Shown one piece after another: positions 42,349-54,852 of a stretch of DNA of 64,000 nucleotides. Below the pieces are notes generated by a model. It was not told the origin of the DNA. It did no database searches and saw only the letters and a program-made list of their open reading frames with translations. This DNA comes from Turritopsis dohrnii. Its lineage: Eukaryota; Cnidaria; Hydrozoa; Anthoathecata; Oceaniidae. Position numbers and translations under genes: made by a program. The stretch is taken from the NCBI GenBank assembly GCA_027922465.2, contig BQMF02000012.1, forward strand, positions 744,001-808,000, read 5' to 3'. The stretch's first letter is position 1. Every line of letters starts with the position of its first letter.

Positions 42349-45300
42349 CTAGTAGCCAAACATATCATGCTCATATGGTTTACCGATCCACTTGCCGCAA
42401 GTGGTTTCACCAAGAGCTTTAAAGAACGACTCCTTGGCCGCTTGGTGGTCCACTGCTAGCATTTTCGCTGCATGATAGGTTTTAGGTACACGACTCTCCA
42501 ACTTGTTCAGTTTCATCACTTGCATGAACTTATCAAAGAAGTTTAATTTGCACAACCGTGATGGAGAGAGAACGACAGTTTTTCCGGTGGTTGCATTCAC
42601 AGCTTCAACGTTTTTCTGATCTGAGTACCAGTTGAAAGAATTGCTCGTAGCTTTCGATGTGTTTCTACTTATTTCGCACTGCGAAGGAGTGCCTAGTCGT
42701 GGTTTGTGTAAAGCATATGGAGGTGGACAGTGCTCCATCTTGCCTGCTCGTTTGTATAATGCACGATATAAAGCTGCATAATTATAATGCAAACCAATCA
42801 CAACACCCTCAATGTAAATCGGGTCTAAGAAAAAACTAAGTAAGGCTCCTTGCACACCTAATGCGTTCCATTTCAAAATTTTATCGCTGCACGACATCGT
42901 ACGTAACCTTTCTCCTTCTAGCAATCCATCCGAAGTCTGAATGTTATTTTCAGGAACAGGAATCGTACCTATGGCAACAACAAGTATATATTATGACAAC
43001 AGATGCTGGATAAACAGACAAACAAAGATACACATGAGCTTCGAAACTGAAATCTCAAAACGAAACCTTCGATCAAAAAAAGTCTCGTATTTCAACAACA
43101 AAATATTTACCTTGACCGTTTTCAATTTTTGTGCGAAGCAACCCAGCCGTCTTATTTTTAGCTCCTTGCTGTGGCGTTTGAAGGGTGAACACGCGCCCGT
43201 CTCCACATGGGGCGGTGTTCACATAAAGAAATACTTTGTAGTTGGATTTCAAACGAAATCTTTTGTTGTGTAAACGATCAAATATTGAACGAGAATCATT
43301 GTTGGAAGATAAAATCAACTGGTCGAAAAGAAACTGTCGAAAACCACGGCAAGCGATAATTTCACCATGTGAGTCATTCAATGTTTGTCCTTTGTGGTCA
43401 ATTTGGTCACCAGTAATACACTTGGTTCCAGTACCAATACTTACCACATCTAGAATAGGAACACCTTCCTCCTCGTCGTCATATTTGGCGAGTACGAACG
43501 CTGCAATCACTTTACACTGAGTTTCGCCTTGAAAAACTTCGAAAAATTTCTCTTGTACTTGGCTCGCTATTAAAGTACAAATTTCAGGAGCAACCTCATA
43601 TCGAGGTTCGGAGTCTGTAAAATAATCTGTTCGATTTTCTTCCACGTAGTTATCAGGATCGATCCCATAAAGCACATGCAAAGCTTCACGAGCAGCGATG
43701 GTTTTAGCTGTCTTTTTGTTCGGTCCCTCGCCGTTAAAATCTCGATCGCCAACTCGTGCACTCGCTTTGTATTTGACATTAGCCTCACCATTAAAATCTT
43801 CCAATACATCGAATCGAGTCTGAGGGTTTAACTTTAGCAACAGCACAATGGGATGGTTATGTGCAGGATTATTCGAGATCTGTTTGTCTTCCAATACTTC
43901 TTTCACATCAACGGCTGTCCAGCTATCTACAGGTATGTCTTTTAACTCTTCGAAAGCCTGCAACACAAGCCGTAACTTGGCCTTCTTCTTGGATGATGCT
44001 CTAGCCTTGAATGTTTTATCTTCCACCTGTGCTTCCATCTGATACTCAGTCAAACCGGCACCCGATTTAAATTCGGATTCCGTAAATTTGACATCTCGAT
44101 ACAGTTCATAAAACAACATGGTAGGATGCCTGCTTACATCCACCTCTTTCTTAAGAAGACTGGTATCACTGGCGTTTTTATCAACTGCACCCTCTTTCTT
44201 TGGGCGTATTATATCTAGCGCCTTCTTAGCAGCTCGTAATTTCGCCAGATTTCTGTTCTTTCCAACCGCCTGATATTCTACGCCTTTTATATTGATCGAA
44301 GCTTGAAAAAGTTTTTCATCATCATCCGTGCTCGTGTCTTGTTGTATCACAGATATCGTCAAATCGTCACCTCAAGAAAAAAAACATGCTCAAAACTCTC
44401 TCAACCCTCGCTTCCATGTAGACAATAAGGATGAGAATGAGGATGAGAAAGAGGCTGAAGAATAGTTCTTGCAAATTCTTTTGAGTTGTGAGAAGAGGAA
44501 CTTATGATGATTTTTACCTACTAATTCTTTGAGTTGTGTCAAGGGGAATTTTTTAAGATGATTTTTACCTACTAATTCTTTGAGTTGTGTCAAGGGGAAC
44601 TTTTTTTCCAGTTGAATTTCTTCAGATTTTGGTTTGGAAGTTTTGGGAGAAGCTTCCGCGTCTTTGAAGTCTTGTATATCGTACATGCACAAGAGGATAG
44701 TTTTGGCAAGATTCAACTTCGCAATCTTCTTGCTTCGTCCCTAAATCAGACACATGAAAAATAAAATAGAAAACCAACATTTAAACATAGTCATAAACCG
44801 GCGTAATGTTGTCGGTGTCGTCAGTCTCTTACGTTTGACGGGAACCTTACCTCGCCAAAAAATCTTCTGCCTTGCACTTGTGCTTCGACTTTAAACTGAC
44901 GATCGCCACGCCCAACACCTTCACACCAGCTGATCTGCATATCAGGGAAAACTTCACATAACACCATCACAGGAAATGTTCGAGCTTTCTCGACGTTGAT
45001 TTCTGGGCGGTTCGTGAACAACTGAGAAAACCCATGCGCCACAACTTCAGGCGGGAGCAGTGGACCCATGATATACGGGCGTTTCTTAGATGAAATGTCT
45101 TGATCTTGTGGTGGTGGATGAGAGGGTGAATGTGGATATGCCTGTCGATTAATGAGATTTTGTTTGGGTGGACTTCTGAATCGGGGTGGAGCGTATAAAG
45201 GGCGGTCTTGATCACGCCCAGGCATGACGTCAGCGGTGAAATCGTAAGAAATGGGAGAGTAACCTATATGTTAAGTAACAAAAAATTGAAAAAAAAAAAT

Positions 45301-47772
45301 GATTGCAAACGCAAAAAAACTTGCGCATGCGCACCTGTTGTGTAGTTTAGATGATGATATCGTTGAAGATAGGTTTCTTTTTGGTGAAGGAATGATAGAT
45401 GCTCCTGCTCTGTTGTTAACAATGTTCTATTAGAGTATCCAACCTCCGTCAAAACTTGGGTTGCCAAATCAAACTTGGCCTTCTGTTTGGATAGTCCACT
45501 TCCTGAGTAGAGCTTCCCTTCGATCGTCGCATGTACTTCGAACGTAGGCTGGTGGTCAAGGCCTGGCAACAGAATGAAACTGTTGATAAAACTTTAAAAA
45601 GATTGATTAAAAAACTACTCACACTGAAAATGAATCTAATTATAACAAAGCGTAAAAAAACAACAAACATCAACCAGAAATGATATCTTGTTAACACGAA
45701 ACTAGAAACCACTAAAAAGATATTTTCTACAAATATTCATATCAATCAGATTCGAAAAAAAAACTTTTAAAGAATATTATGTTCAATAGAAAAAAATCAA
45801 AGATGTCGAGCTAAATACATTTTTTTTTCTTCGGAGGCGATCACCTCTCAACTGTTCGAACGACGAAGAATGCGTGAAATAGTTTACGACGGAGATTTAC
45901 AAGACTTGTGAGAAGATTAAGCTTGAGTGAATAGTTAAGACCACAGGCTGAAGTTTCTTAAAACGGATTTACAGAACTTCACAAAAACTGCAGTTTTGAA
46001 GGTTGAGGATCTGATTGGAAGGAGGAGGGATATGAAACACGCACATGATGTTGAAAAAAATCAAATGCAACCCGCGATGGAGTGTCCTCTTTTGAAAAAC
46101 AAGTTTTTAAAAGCAACCTATCATAACATTTCTTGAAAATGATATGACGTCATTGATGAAAATTTCTATTCTTCAATTTCTATTCTTAAAGAAAGGAAAC
46201 CTTGGGTTTCCAAGCATCGAAATATTAAATAGCACTTATTTTATCCGACAACGTCTAACACGACACATGACAATACACGACACATACGACAACGTCTAAC
46301 CCGACACATGACAATACACGACACATACGGGATCGGTTTAGATAAACGATACTTTAAACAAAATTCTCAAGAACACATATATACAACTTGAATAATGAGC
46401 ATTACCCCCTTGAACGTGTGTAAAGTTTACAGCAACTTATGAAGCCTTCAAGAGAAAAAGAGGGGGTAAAAATCACAAAATTTATACAATATTAGAACCG
46501 CAAGCAGATTACTAAAGTTTAACCTTTTGCTTTCTTTCGTCAAACGAAGATGGTTATCACGCCAAAGAGAAAATGGAGATACGAATCTTATTTTGAAAAA
46601 AAAAAGTCAGAAAAATGGTAGAACAATGTATACATAAAAAAAACCATGTAAATATGTATAAGAACTCTCAAAGAAATGAAGTAAATAAGAAATGAAAATA
46701 AAAATACCCCCTGCTAGATTTGGTTAGTTTTCACATCGTCCGACATAACAAAACAGAAGTCGACTATCAATTACCTCACACTGTATTCGTTCATTTCATG
46801 AAATGTTGACATGAATGATCTTCTCTAATCCAATTTAGTCTGTATGCTTCTTAGAAGTGACGTTTACATCTCAATGCTACTTATCTATTGTTGTTCAAGG
46901 CTAGTTGAATGAATTGTCATTGTTGATAAAATTTGAATGGAAGAGAAGCGTGAAACGTTATCCAAAAGTAAAACACACTTTATCAGAATCAACGAATTAA
47001 AAAACATTAAGAAACTCTCTCACACATGCAAGTACAAAATAATATGGCTGCTTTCTTCTTCAAACTGTAATCAATAAAAAATCCAACAAAACAACATAAA
47101 AACATAAAAAATTCTTTCTTTGAAATTATTCTTTTAAGATCTTGCGTCGAATAAATCATAGAATGAAATATTTATATCGAAGCTATGACAACATCTGTTA
47201 TGTTGAAAAAAATATTTCGACCATAATTTTCTGGTTTGACACTTCACTAACAACAAAAGCCAAGCTCTCACCTCAACTTCTTTTTATATACAAAACATTC
47301 GACAACTTAATTCCCAATACCCTTAAATTTCAAGAAGAAATGTAACTATATAGCTATGCTAATGTAACTATATAACTATATAAAAACACAAAAAATCTGA
47401 ACGTCTGCCAGCAAGGGGCGAATTAACTAGACTACTATCAATGATTGTCGATGGACATGTCCGTGATTTTTTCATCACTTGTGAGAGGTTTTCTGTGTGA
47501 GTTGAAAATTTATCCAATCTCCAACAAATTCATGACAATTAGTTTTTCGTCCACAAAGAAATTAAAGTTTCATCAGGAAAGTTTAAACAAGCTGAAAAAA
47601 CATGCAGGACCTCCTGTACAAAGGAGTATGCACCATACTCACCTGTCTGTTCGAAGACATATTCAATGGTAGGGTATCTCTCGTGAAGTTCTTGAATGGG
47701 GTTTTTCTTCTGTAGCTTGTTATGTTCTTCCATACTTTCAAGACCTCTCTTCATGCGCTGATACGCCATCAT
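42349..47772 (-). CDS. ADAR: ADAR-type double-stranded-RNA adenosine deaminase with five dsRBDs
   Basis: Six exons on the minus strand: 47772-47643, 45562-45335, 45263-44851, 44740-44569 (or to 44518), 44370-43111, 42968-42349; 940 aa, or 957 with the longer exon 4. The start is preceded by an in-frame TAA. The enzyme converts adenosine to inosine in dsRNA. dsRBDs lie at about 24-88, 214-280, 304-370, 396-457 and 485-550, each ending in the basic-helix pattern (e.g. SKKKAKLRLVLQAF, NKKTAKTIAAREAL). The deaminase domain is about 617-940: TGTKCI, then HGE at 649-651 (the family has HAE; Zn ligand His and the proton-shuttling Glu are kept), PCGDG with Cys703, and MSCSDK with Cys761. The base-flipping loop reads ENGQGT, so residue 734 is Gln where human ADAR1/ADAR2 have Glu (E1008/E488). 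Inositol-phosphate contacts are largely kept (SDK, YHAAK, W-x-x-KP). No Z-DNA domain is seen. Deaminase motifs mix ADAR1-like and ADAR2-like features. Confidence 0.93.
44461..44612 (-). repeat. 51-bp exon/donor tandem duplication in ADAR exon 4
   Basis: Forward units 44511-44561 and 44562-44612 are near-identical; 44461-44510 is a third, decayed copy without a GT donor. Each intact copy encodes FPLTQLKELVG, the first helix of dsRBD3, and ends with the donor TAG|GTAAAAATC. The two donors (after 44569 and after 44518) differ by 51 nt and leave the same phase, so the choice adds or removes 17 residues. Confidence 0.9.
45563..47642 (-). other. ADAR intron 1
   Basis: 2.1-kb AT-rich intron splitting the first dsRBD. 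Nothing coding is seen. The only structure is the tandem doublet at 46248-46328. Confidence 0.6.
46248..46328 (+). repeat. Tandem doublet in ADAR intron 1
   Basis: CGACAACGTCTAAC(A/C)CGACACATGACAATACACGACACATA occurs twice in direct succession. Confidence 0.9.
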
Positions 47773-50700
47773 GTTTTATATTCTATAACATTTATTTGGC
47801 CTAAACAACAACCAATAGAACTTGTCATATGATAATCACCATTACCCATGATAATACCTGTTATTTTAATGAAAACATGTTTTTCCTTGCAAGTATGAAC
47901 TAAGACAAAAAGTCTACAACCCTCTCATAGACATTTAAGTTCCAGTCCTCTTTTATCTCACATTCATGTCTATTACCTGACAAAGCCTTATTTTCAGAAT
48001 AAAATCATCTTAAAGTCATAAAAAGTCGCGACATTTTTCTATTTAAGGATTCGCGACTTTTTGTGCTCGCGACTTTTCAAAATTTTCACAAAAAATATTT
48101 CACAAACTTTTATCAGTCTAGGCTGCTCGTGACAATTAATGCTTTTGACTTTTTGTGCCATTAAGGTTTTATCGTCACCATGTGTAAACCCATAAAGCCA
48201 AAAACATCATTCAGCATATATAAACATGACAAACATGTATTACACCATAGATCGCAAAAGCCTGCACATATACAAAATTCTCTTCATCATTATTTTACTA
48301 AAAGTGGTTAACACATACATTTTACATTGAGCCTCTGATAAAAATGACTGAAGTAATGAATGTCCTTCAACAGGCATGTATACGTAAGGCTAAAGTATAC
48401 ATGACTTTAACACTAAGTTTATAGTAGCATCCAGCTTTGAGTTCAAGAGAACACAGATTTAAAACAAAGGTATTCATAATACTTTAATTTCACTACAAGA
48501 TGGAGTATAGAACAATAACTGTTCCTTCAACAGACATTTCTTCTAGTGGCGTTATTCTTTCTCTTCTTGTATTTCTAGGTTAGACTGAAGACATATGAAT
48601 ATTTAATCGAACGTTTTTAAATTTAAACAGGCATGTTAAAGATAAGTATCAAAATGTTTTGTTGTCCTATTTACTTCTGAAAGCATTGATATGAATGTGG
48701 GAAAAACATACCTGATCAAACTTGATGGCAATCATAGCTATGCACAATAGCGTTAGAAGCAGTTGTAACATCTAAAAAAATGATGCTTTAGTAAAGTGGA
48801 CACCTGTTAAAGATCGGTTGTTTACTGAGGTTTGTAGATGACTCACAGCTCATAAAAACTAGATTTAACAAAGGCAGAGAAATGTACCACAGCACCTCCA
48901 AAACACACATTTTTTTGATAGACATCTAATAAAGTGTCAACTGTTTTAAATGGACACTATTCCACATGAATGTCCTGTCCTTGCAAATCTGAAGGTTAAC
49001 CCTTCTTAAAAATTCTCCACCTTCCTCATTCAAAACAAATCCGTCTTTTCTGAACCTTTACATAATGAAAAATACTGGTGGTGTAATAGAATGCATGGGA
49101 CACGAAAAATCTGTGAAGGTTTACACAGCAAAAAGTATCAAAAGTAGTCAAAAAAATATTCTAAAATATTTCCATTTCCTTTTCCGTATTTCCACTGCAT
49201 CGAAAGAGTCCTCAGTATTAGCCATTATTGTCTGTTACAGTGTTTTTTAATAGTTATCTTGATGATCTTGATTATTTATTTTGATTCCAACTACAAAAGA
49301 AACAAAGCTATTACATAAATATAACACATTGAACTTTGAATGGGAACTTATTTTAGAGGTGAGAAATGCAATCAAAAAGTATGAAGTGAGAGAATGTATA
49401 AACAGATTTCATCTATGACCAAAACAACAACATAAAACTTGGAAAAGACAGGTAATGCTAGAGATTAGGAAAGTAATGTTTGAAGAAACTTATCTGCAGA
49501 GCCAGTCTTGATAATTAAAATTCACAAAATTTTGGGGAATTTTTTTGCAATACATGTGCTCATTGTCAAATGTGCTGAATTTATTTTTGTGATTCATTTC
49601 CTTAACATATAAAAATCTTTAAATGAATGATAAATACTATCACTAATTATACACATTAACATGTTATTGCCTTGAAAAATTGTAGCATTACATCACATTG
49701 CATCATAAAGATGCACTACATAGTTAAATGTAACTTTTTTAAAACAAAATATCAAAGAATTATGAAATATTGATAACAAATTGGTGGAACAACTTTTTGA
49801 GCCCTATTATATTTTGTAAATCATTTAGGACTCATGAATCTTTTAAAAAATCTGTAAATAAAATGTCTTTTTTGAGAACTAACATGCACAACATTTAAGT
49901 ACCGTCAATTGTCCTAATGGATGAATGAAACCATTTATTTACCCAAACATAGGATGGAGACCACCTCAATAGTATATATTAATCTAGAAGGGCCAAACAT
50001 AAAATTGCAAATTTGAAAAGGCCTTGGTGAAATAAGACAAAACAAAACAACAACAAAAAACAACAAAAAAACAAAACAGTTAACAGATAAATTTATTTAA
50101 TATAAAAACCACCAAGTGGTGTAGAAGCATAAGTAAAAGTTGTGTGATAGGGATTGCAGCTTGGAAATTGAAATATCAGACAGCCTTCCTAATTTCGGAC
50201 ACACTAATAAACAGACCTGCCTGGTAAACAAAATATACATATCCTTAATCAAGTCACAACAAATACTGAAATATTAGATGAAGCAGATAAAGGACGTTTT
50301 ATTAATGGTGGTAGGGTTCGAATTAACGCTTCTAAAGTGTTTCGTGATAATTTAGTGATTTGCTTAGGGCAGTGACTCCGTGAGGCGGCCCCATGGTGGA
50401 CGTGGAGGGAAAATTTTTTGAAATATAGGTGTCTAGATTGGCAGAAAATGCACTTGCGGCCAATTTATGTTGGTGTTGGATTTATTGAAAAACACTATTT
50501 TTACAGTGTAATTTTCTTTGTTCGTTCGTTTTCTATAGCAAGTTGAAGCTGGCATTGAGATTACATGCTAACACTGTAACCCCTGACGTTCCATTGATTT
50601 ACGATCGAATCAGCAGCCCCATTTGGAACCAAGCCACAGGGACTCTCCAAAGAGCCAGACAAGTCTTAACTGATTCATGTTACATTCAACTCAACTACGG

Positions 50701-51192
50701 GAAAGTGCGCACCAACAAGAGCTAATATGATAGCCAGAACGAAGGAGAACCTCAATTGCCCCACGACGCAGTCGTAGCTTTCAAGCAAACTCTCTTTCTG
50801 AACAAACAAACAAACCAGCACTGGAAATAAGATTCTCATATGTCTCTTTATTTGTCTATTATCATTCTTCATTTTACCAAATGATGTTAACTTAAAATTC
50901 TTTGTACAAAATCTAGTTTAATTTAATATCATTCCCTTGAGAATGTTTTATCATGTGAATCGTCATTTAAATCTATTAAGTTGTTGTTCAAAATTATACA
51001 AAAATGAGACTTGTCGTAACACATTACATTTCATTTGTGAAAATTCGGATGCTGGCAGAATATCTGTCCTTGTAAACAAATATGGCTTAAGTAGCGAGCA
51101 CGCGACACTTCCTAATTTGATGCTCGTTTTTAAGGGAGAACCAGCCAAAAAATACAGAGAGACCTAACTTATTGACCCCAGAACAGACATGG
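47773..51192. other. Region upstream of ADAR
   Basis: Mostly AT-rich with no clear gene. On the minus strand 48772-48713 reads as a 60-nt exon-like unit (acceptor TTTTTTTAG, ATG, hydrophobic MLQLLLTLLCIAMIAI, donor CAG|GTATGT). It does not join the ADAR frame, so it could be a non-coding 5' exon or chance. About 48027-48090 repeats 'TCGCGAC(A/T)TTTT'. Confidence 0.4.
50529..50725 (+). other. Coding-like island of unknown origin
   Basis: After GTTTTCTATAG the frame is open to TAA at 50723-50725, with base composition richer in GC than its surroundings ('VPLIYDRISSPIWNQATGTL' is part of the translation). Neither a start exon nor a family was identified. It may be a terminal exon or a transposon relic. 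Confidence 0.22.
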
Positions 51193-51603
51193 AAATAGAT
51201 CGCAAGATATAATCCTTCAAAGTCACTTAGGTTGCATATTTTAACATATTCACTCTGTTATGATTTCATTAATTTTCCAGGGTAAGCAATGATCTTTCCA
51301 CTAAACGGCTCTATTCAACAGAATAATTACACATTTAAACTTCCCGTGCAAAAGTCGTAAACTTTTATATTAATCCCAAAGGGATACTTTTACAGTACAC
51401 CGTGTCGAGACAATGAATACAATAACATACAATAACATGCTCACATAGTCTTTATATCTAATGTATTCCCAATCATATTAAATGTTAATTAGCTTCGCAG
51501 TTACAAAATCACCCCCGGTTTTCATCAAATCCTTACAAGTTTGTAAACACGAGAAACAAGCTACCTAAGTGACTTTAAAGAATTATATCTTGCGATCTAT
51601 TTT
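51193..51603. mobile_element. 411-bp MITE
   Basis: AAATAGATCGCAAGATATAA and the following TCCTTCAAAGTCACTTAGGT at the left are mirrored at 51561-51603 with about three mismatches in 40 bp. No ORF, and target duplication not evident. Confidence 0.7.
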
Positions 51604-51756
51604 GCTTTTTTGAAAAATTATTTCACCTTTTGAACGATCAAAGATTGAAGTTTGTCTCACAAAAAATTGAGCTGTTTTGCTCTTTTCTATAAAAAGCTAT
51701 TTTTTTTCATCTTCGTTTTTCTTCTTCCATTTTATATCTTCTTCCAAATTTTTTAT

Positions 51757-52561
51757 ATCACTAGCCGCCAATGCGGCGTCGCTCGCCGCCCATATCCACC
51801 TGCTCTGTATCACTCTATCAATAAACGTCAAATTTCCTTATAAACGGCTCGTAAAACTTGTGCTCAACCAGAAGCAGATTCGAAGTCACAACCTCTGGTA
51901 AAACCAATCTTTTATCAGTGTAACAATACACTCAAAACGTAGAGAGAGAAAACTTCAACTTTTTATTAGCTTTTGTTTTAAAAAAGTTACGCGCTCTAAC
52001 ATGGGTGCTATCAAACAGGGGGAAAATGGTTTCTCTTCTTAAAAAGTTCACACAGAGGAGAGAAAAAAGGCACGTGCTAAATGAATAAATAGAATAAAAA
52101 AACGTTCGATCAGAATCATATCATGATCAGAATCATATCAGAATCATATTTTTACCTGATGATGTGCTTAGACACGAAAAGCTTCGTAATTTATTATTTT
52201 TATTGTTAATAAATGCAATTTTTTAAAAAGTTCGTCTTTTCATTAAATATTGAATTATGGCAAGTTATAACTTATAAAAGAAATTAATTTATTAAAAGAA
52301 AAGCAAAAAAAAAAAAAAACATTTTGTTTTGATATGATACTCTTTTTTTACCTATCGGTTTTTAAACATTTTGATTGCTCAAAAAAAAAGTTCACCCGTC
52401 TCAGACAGTCAGGCAAGAGTTAGTGGCAAACCGAACATATGCTGCCACGTTCTGCCACTGCTGCTTTTTGTCCAAAATGTTTAATCAGTTAGTTTCTTTG
52501 TATTTAGTTGATATACTGTTTTCAAAGCCAAGTCAACGTGGAATATAAAACTAACAAGATT
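51757..52561 (+). repeat. Dispersed repeat R2, first copy
   Basis: Collinear with 55073-55792. Shared landmarks in the same order: GTCGCTCGCCGCCCATATCC (GTTGCTCGCC in the other copy), TATCAATAAACG, GTCACAACCTCTGGT, ACATGGGTGCTATCAAACAG, CACCCGTCTCAGACAGTCAG, CTGCCACTGCTGCTTTTTGT and CAACGTGGAATATAAAACTA. No conserved ORF; probably a non-autonomous transposable element. Confidence 0.8.
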
Positions 52562-53195
52562 CGCAAAAATGCGACTATATATTTCCCCAAAGTTGCAAAC
52601 ATTTTACCAATTATTGTGTGTACATTGATAACCATGAGAAAAATGTATCGTTAAATAATTACAGTATAACTACCATCGACCTGATACTCAGGTTGAATTT
52701 AATGCCACAAAAAAACTTACTTTGAAGTTATTATGAAATGAAATTGTTCACGGTCAAATGATAAGATTTCTCTTAAAATTTTTTGCTGAGGAGTTAAAAA
52801 GTGACTGAGAAGTTACTATGGACACGTAGCTAAAAATTAGAAGACCTAAATGCGACTAATATTTTCCTTTCTGCATATCAACAAACTCATCAATGTGTAA
52901 GACAATTTCATCTTAATATAAGATGTATGCTCTTTATTGTTGCAGAAGCTTGACAAGTTTCCTATTTGTAACTCAAATAAAATTTCTTACAACATTATAC
53001 AATCAAATTTGTATACAGGTTTTCTGTACAAAAGAAGAAAAGAAAATTGTTAAACCTAATTTTGATACCACAGTTTACTTTGGGGTAGACATATAAGCAA
53101 ATAACTATCAAAAGTAATCAAAATCTATACTTACAAATATTACATGTAACATTTCAAATTAGGACAGAATAGTTATTTTTAAAAAAAAGATGGCC
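52562..53195. other. Intergenic, nothing recognised
   Basis: AT-rich sequence without a repeat partner in this window and without a supported ORF. Confidence 0.5.
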
Positions 53196-53198
53196 TTA

Positions 53199-53772
53199 GA
53201 GTGCGTTTACATGAGAGCCGTAGTGACCTCAAACCAGTTTGAAATTTTTAGCTGTTTGAAATCGCCATTCTGTTTACATGAGAAATTTCGATACGGTCTT
53301 GGAGAGTTTTGTCGAGTAAAAATCGAAACAATAGATTTACTAGTTTCTAGCTCTCTATACGAGTGCGCTTTTACATGAGAGCTATACTGAACTCACACCG
53401 GTTTGGGATTTCAATACGGGTAGAAATATTTTCTATGCACGATGGAATAAATTTAGCACATTCTATATTTTTATTTCATGTGTCAGCAAAATTTAATTAA
53501 CATGCACATGCTTGTTAACACATTTTATGATAAAACAATGAAATGTGAAAACTTTCACACCTTTCCAAACTGTATCGAAATTTCAAACCTACTTCTTAAG
53601 TAGGTTTGAAATCATCTTGGGTAAAATATTTGTACAGCCGTTATCATGTAAACATCGCTAAAGGTTTGACCAGGAACCGTAGTGAAATAATTACCCATAT
53701 CGAAACTCGTAACGGGAGGATTGAAATTTCAAACCGGTTTGAGTTCACTAAGGCTCTCATGTAAACGCACTC
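53199..53772. mobile_element. 574-bp MITE with TTA duplication (PIF/Harbinger-like)
   Basis: The left end starts GAGTGCGTTTACATGAGAGC and the right end is its reverse complement. The arms remain complementary inward through 'TCAAACC(A/G)GTTTGAAATTT'. TTA at 53196-53198 and 53773-53775 is the 3-bp target duplication typical of PIF/Harbinger transposition. A second internal copy of GTGCG(C)TTTTACATGAGAGC begins near 53362. Confidence 0.78.
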
Positions 53773-53775
53773 TTA

Positions 53776-54852
53776 AAGTGGCAATTTATAAAACTAAATT
53801 CAAGTATTCAGAATAACAGATTCATTTTGTGTTTATTTTGTAGTAAAAATGACCTTCATATATAAATCCCAAATGGAAAAAAAAAACTTTGGTAGTATAT
53901 CCATAACCAAATCACTACATCGCTGAAAGTAGAAGTTCGTGCTCCATCTTGATTTATATTACAGACTCTCATTTGTGTTGTGTTTTGAATTACGTTTGTT
54001 GTTCGTACAGGAAAATTGACAGTACTATATTAAATTTTGCAAAATAAAATATGATATAAAGTATCAAAACAGTATACGTGATCATGGAATTCATCCATAG
54101 TAAACTATGTTTCCGTTGTTGGATTAAATGACTATATAATACGTTTTAAAATATTATACGTAATAGGTTTTCTGTACTTCTTGTTGCATATACGACATCA
54201 TGTTTTTACTAGCTATTTTTGTATGTACTTTTTGAAACTGGTTGAACTGGTCGTTCTCCCCACATGAAAAGTGTTTCCTTTGCTTTATGGTTGGTACATC
54301 GTGCTTTCAGTTCAGTTGAGCTCTACATTTTATATCAGGATATAAAATAAAAATAAATTTTCAGCCTGGCTATTGATAATGAATTTTCACCTTTGCACTG
54401 AAACCACAGCTTCAATGGTTTGCTGTTCGAAGCATACTAATTACCAATCATCATAACAATGTTATCAAACAAAAACAAAACATCATTGACATTGCATTGA
54501 TACATCAATTTTTTCTGGTTTTACTCGTTCATTCAGAAGTTTTTACAAAGCTTTTTAAGACAACACTGAACTAAAACGATTCATTTCCATCATTTAACGT
54601 TTCATCTATTGAATCATTTTAAGAGCTAGCAGAAAAAAACAAAATCTTCCACTCATCTGCACTGACTGAAAAAAATGGCGTGCTGTAGACTAGCCTCTAT
54701 TCTTATCTACTTTGGCGGCAAGGCGAAAATTCAATACCGAACCGCGGCTATAAAAGTGAACGGAGAAGAAGAAGAAGGAGGAGGAGGAGGAGAAGAAGAA
54801 GAAGGAAAATGCCGGTTTTAACATATATTTCGCCCTATGGGGAAATATATAA
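53776..54852. other. Intergenic, nothing coding
   Basis: AT-rich, ending in a purine tract (GAAGAAGAAGGAGGAGGAGG-type) at about 54763-54807. Confidence 0.5.
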
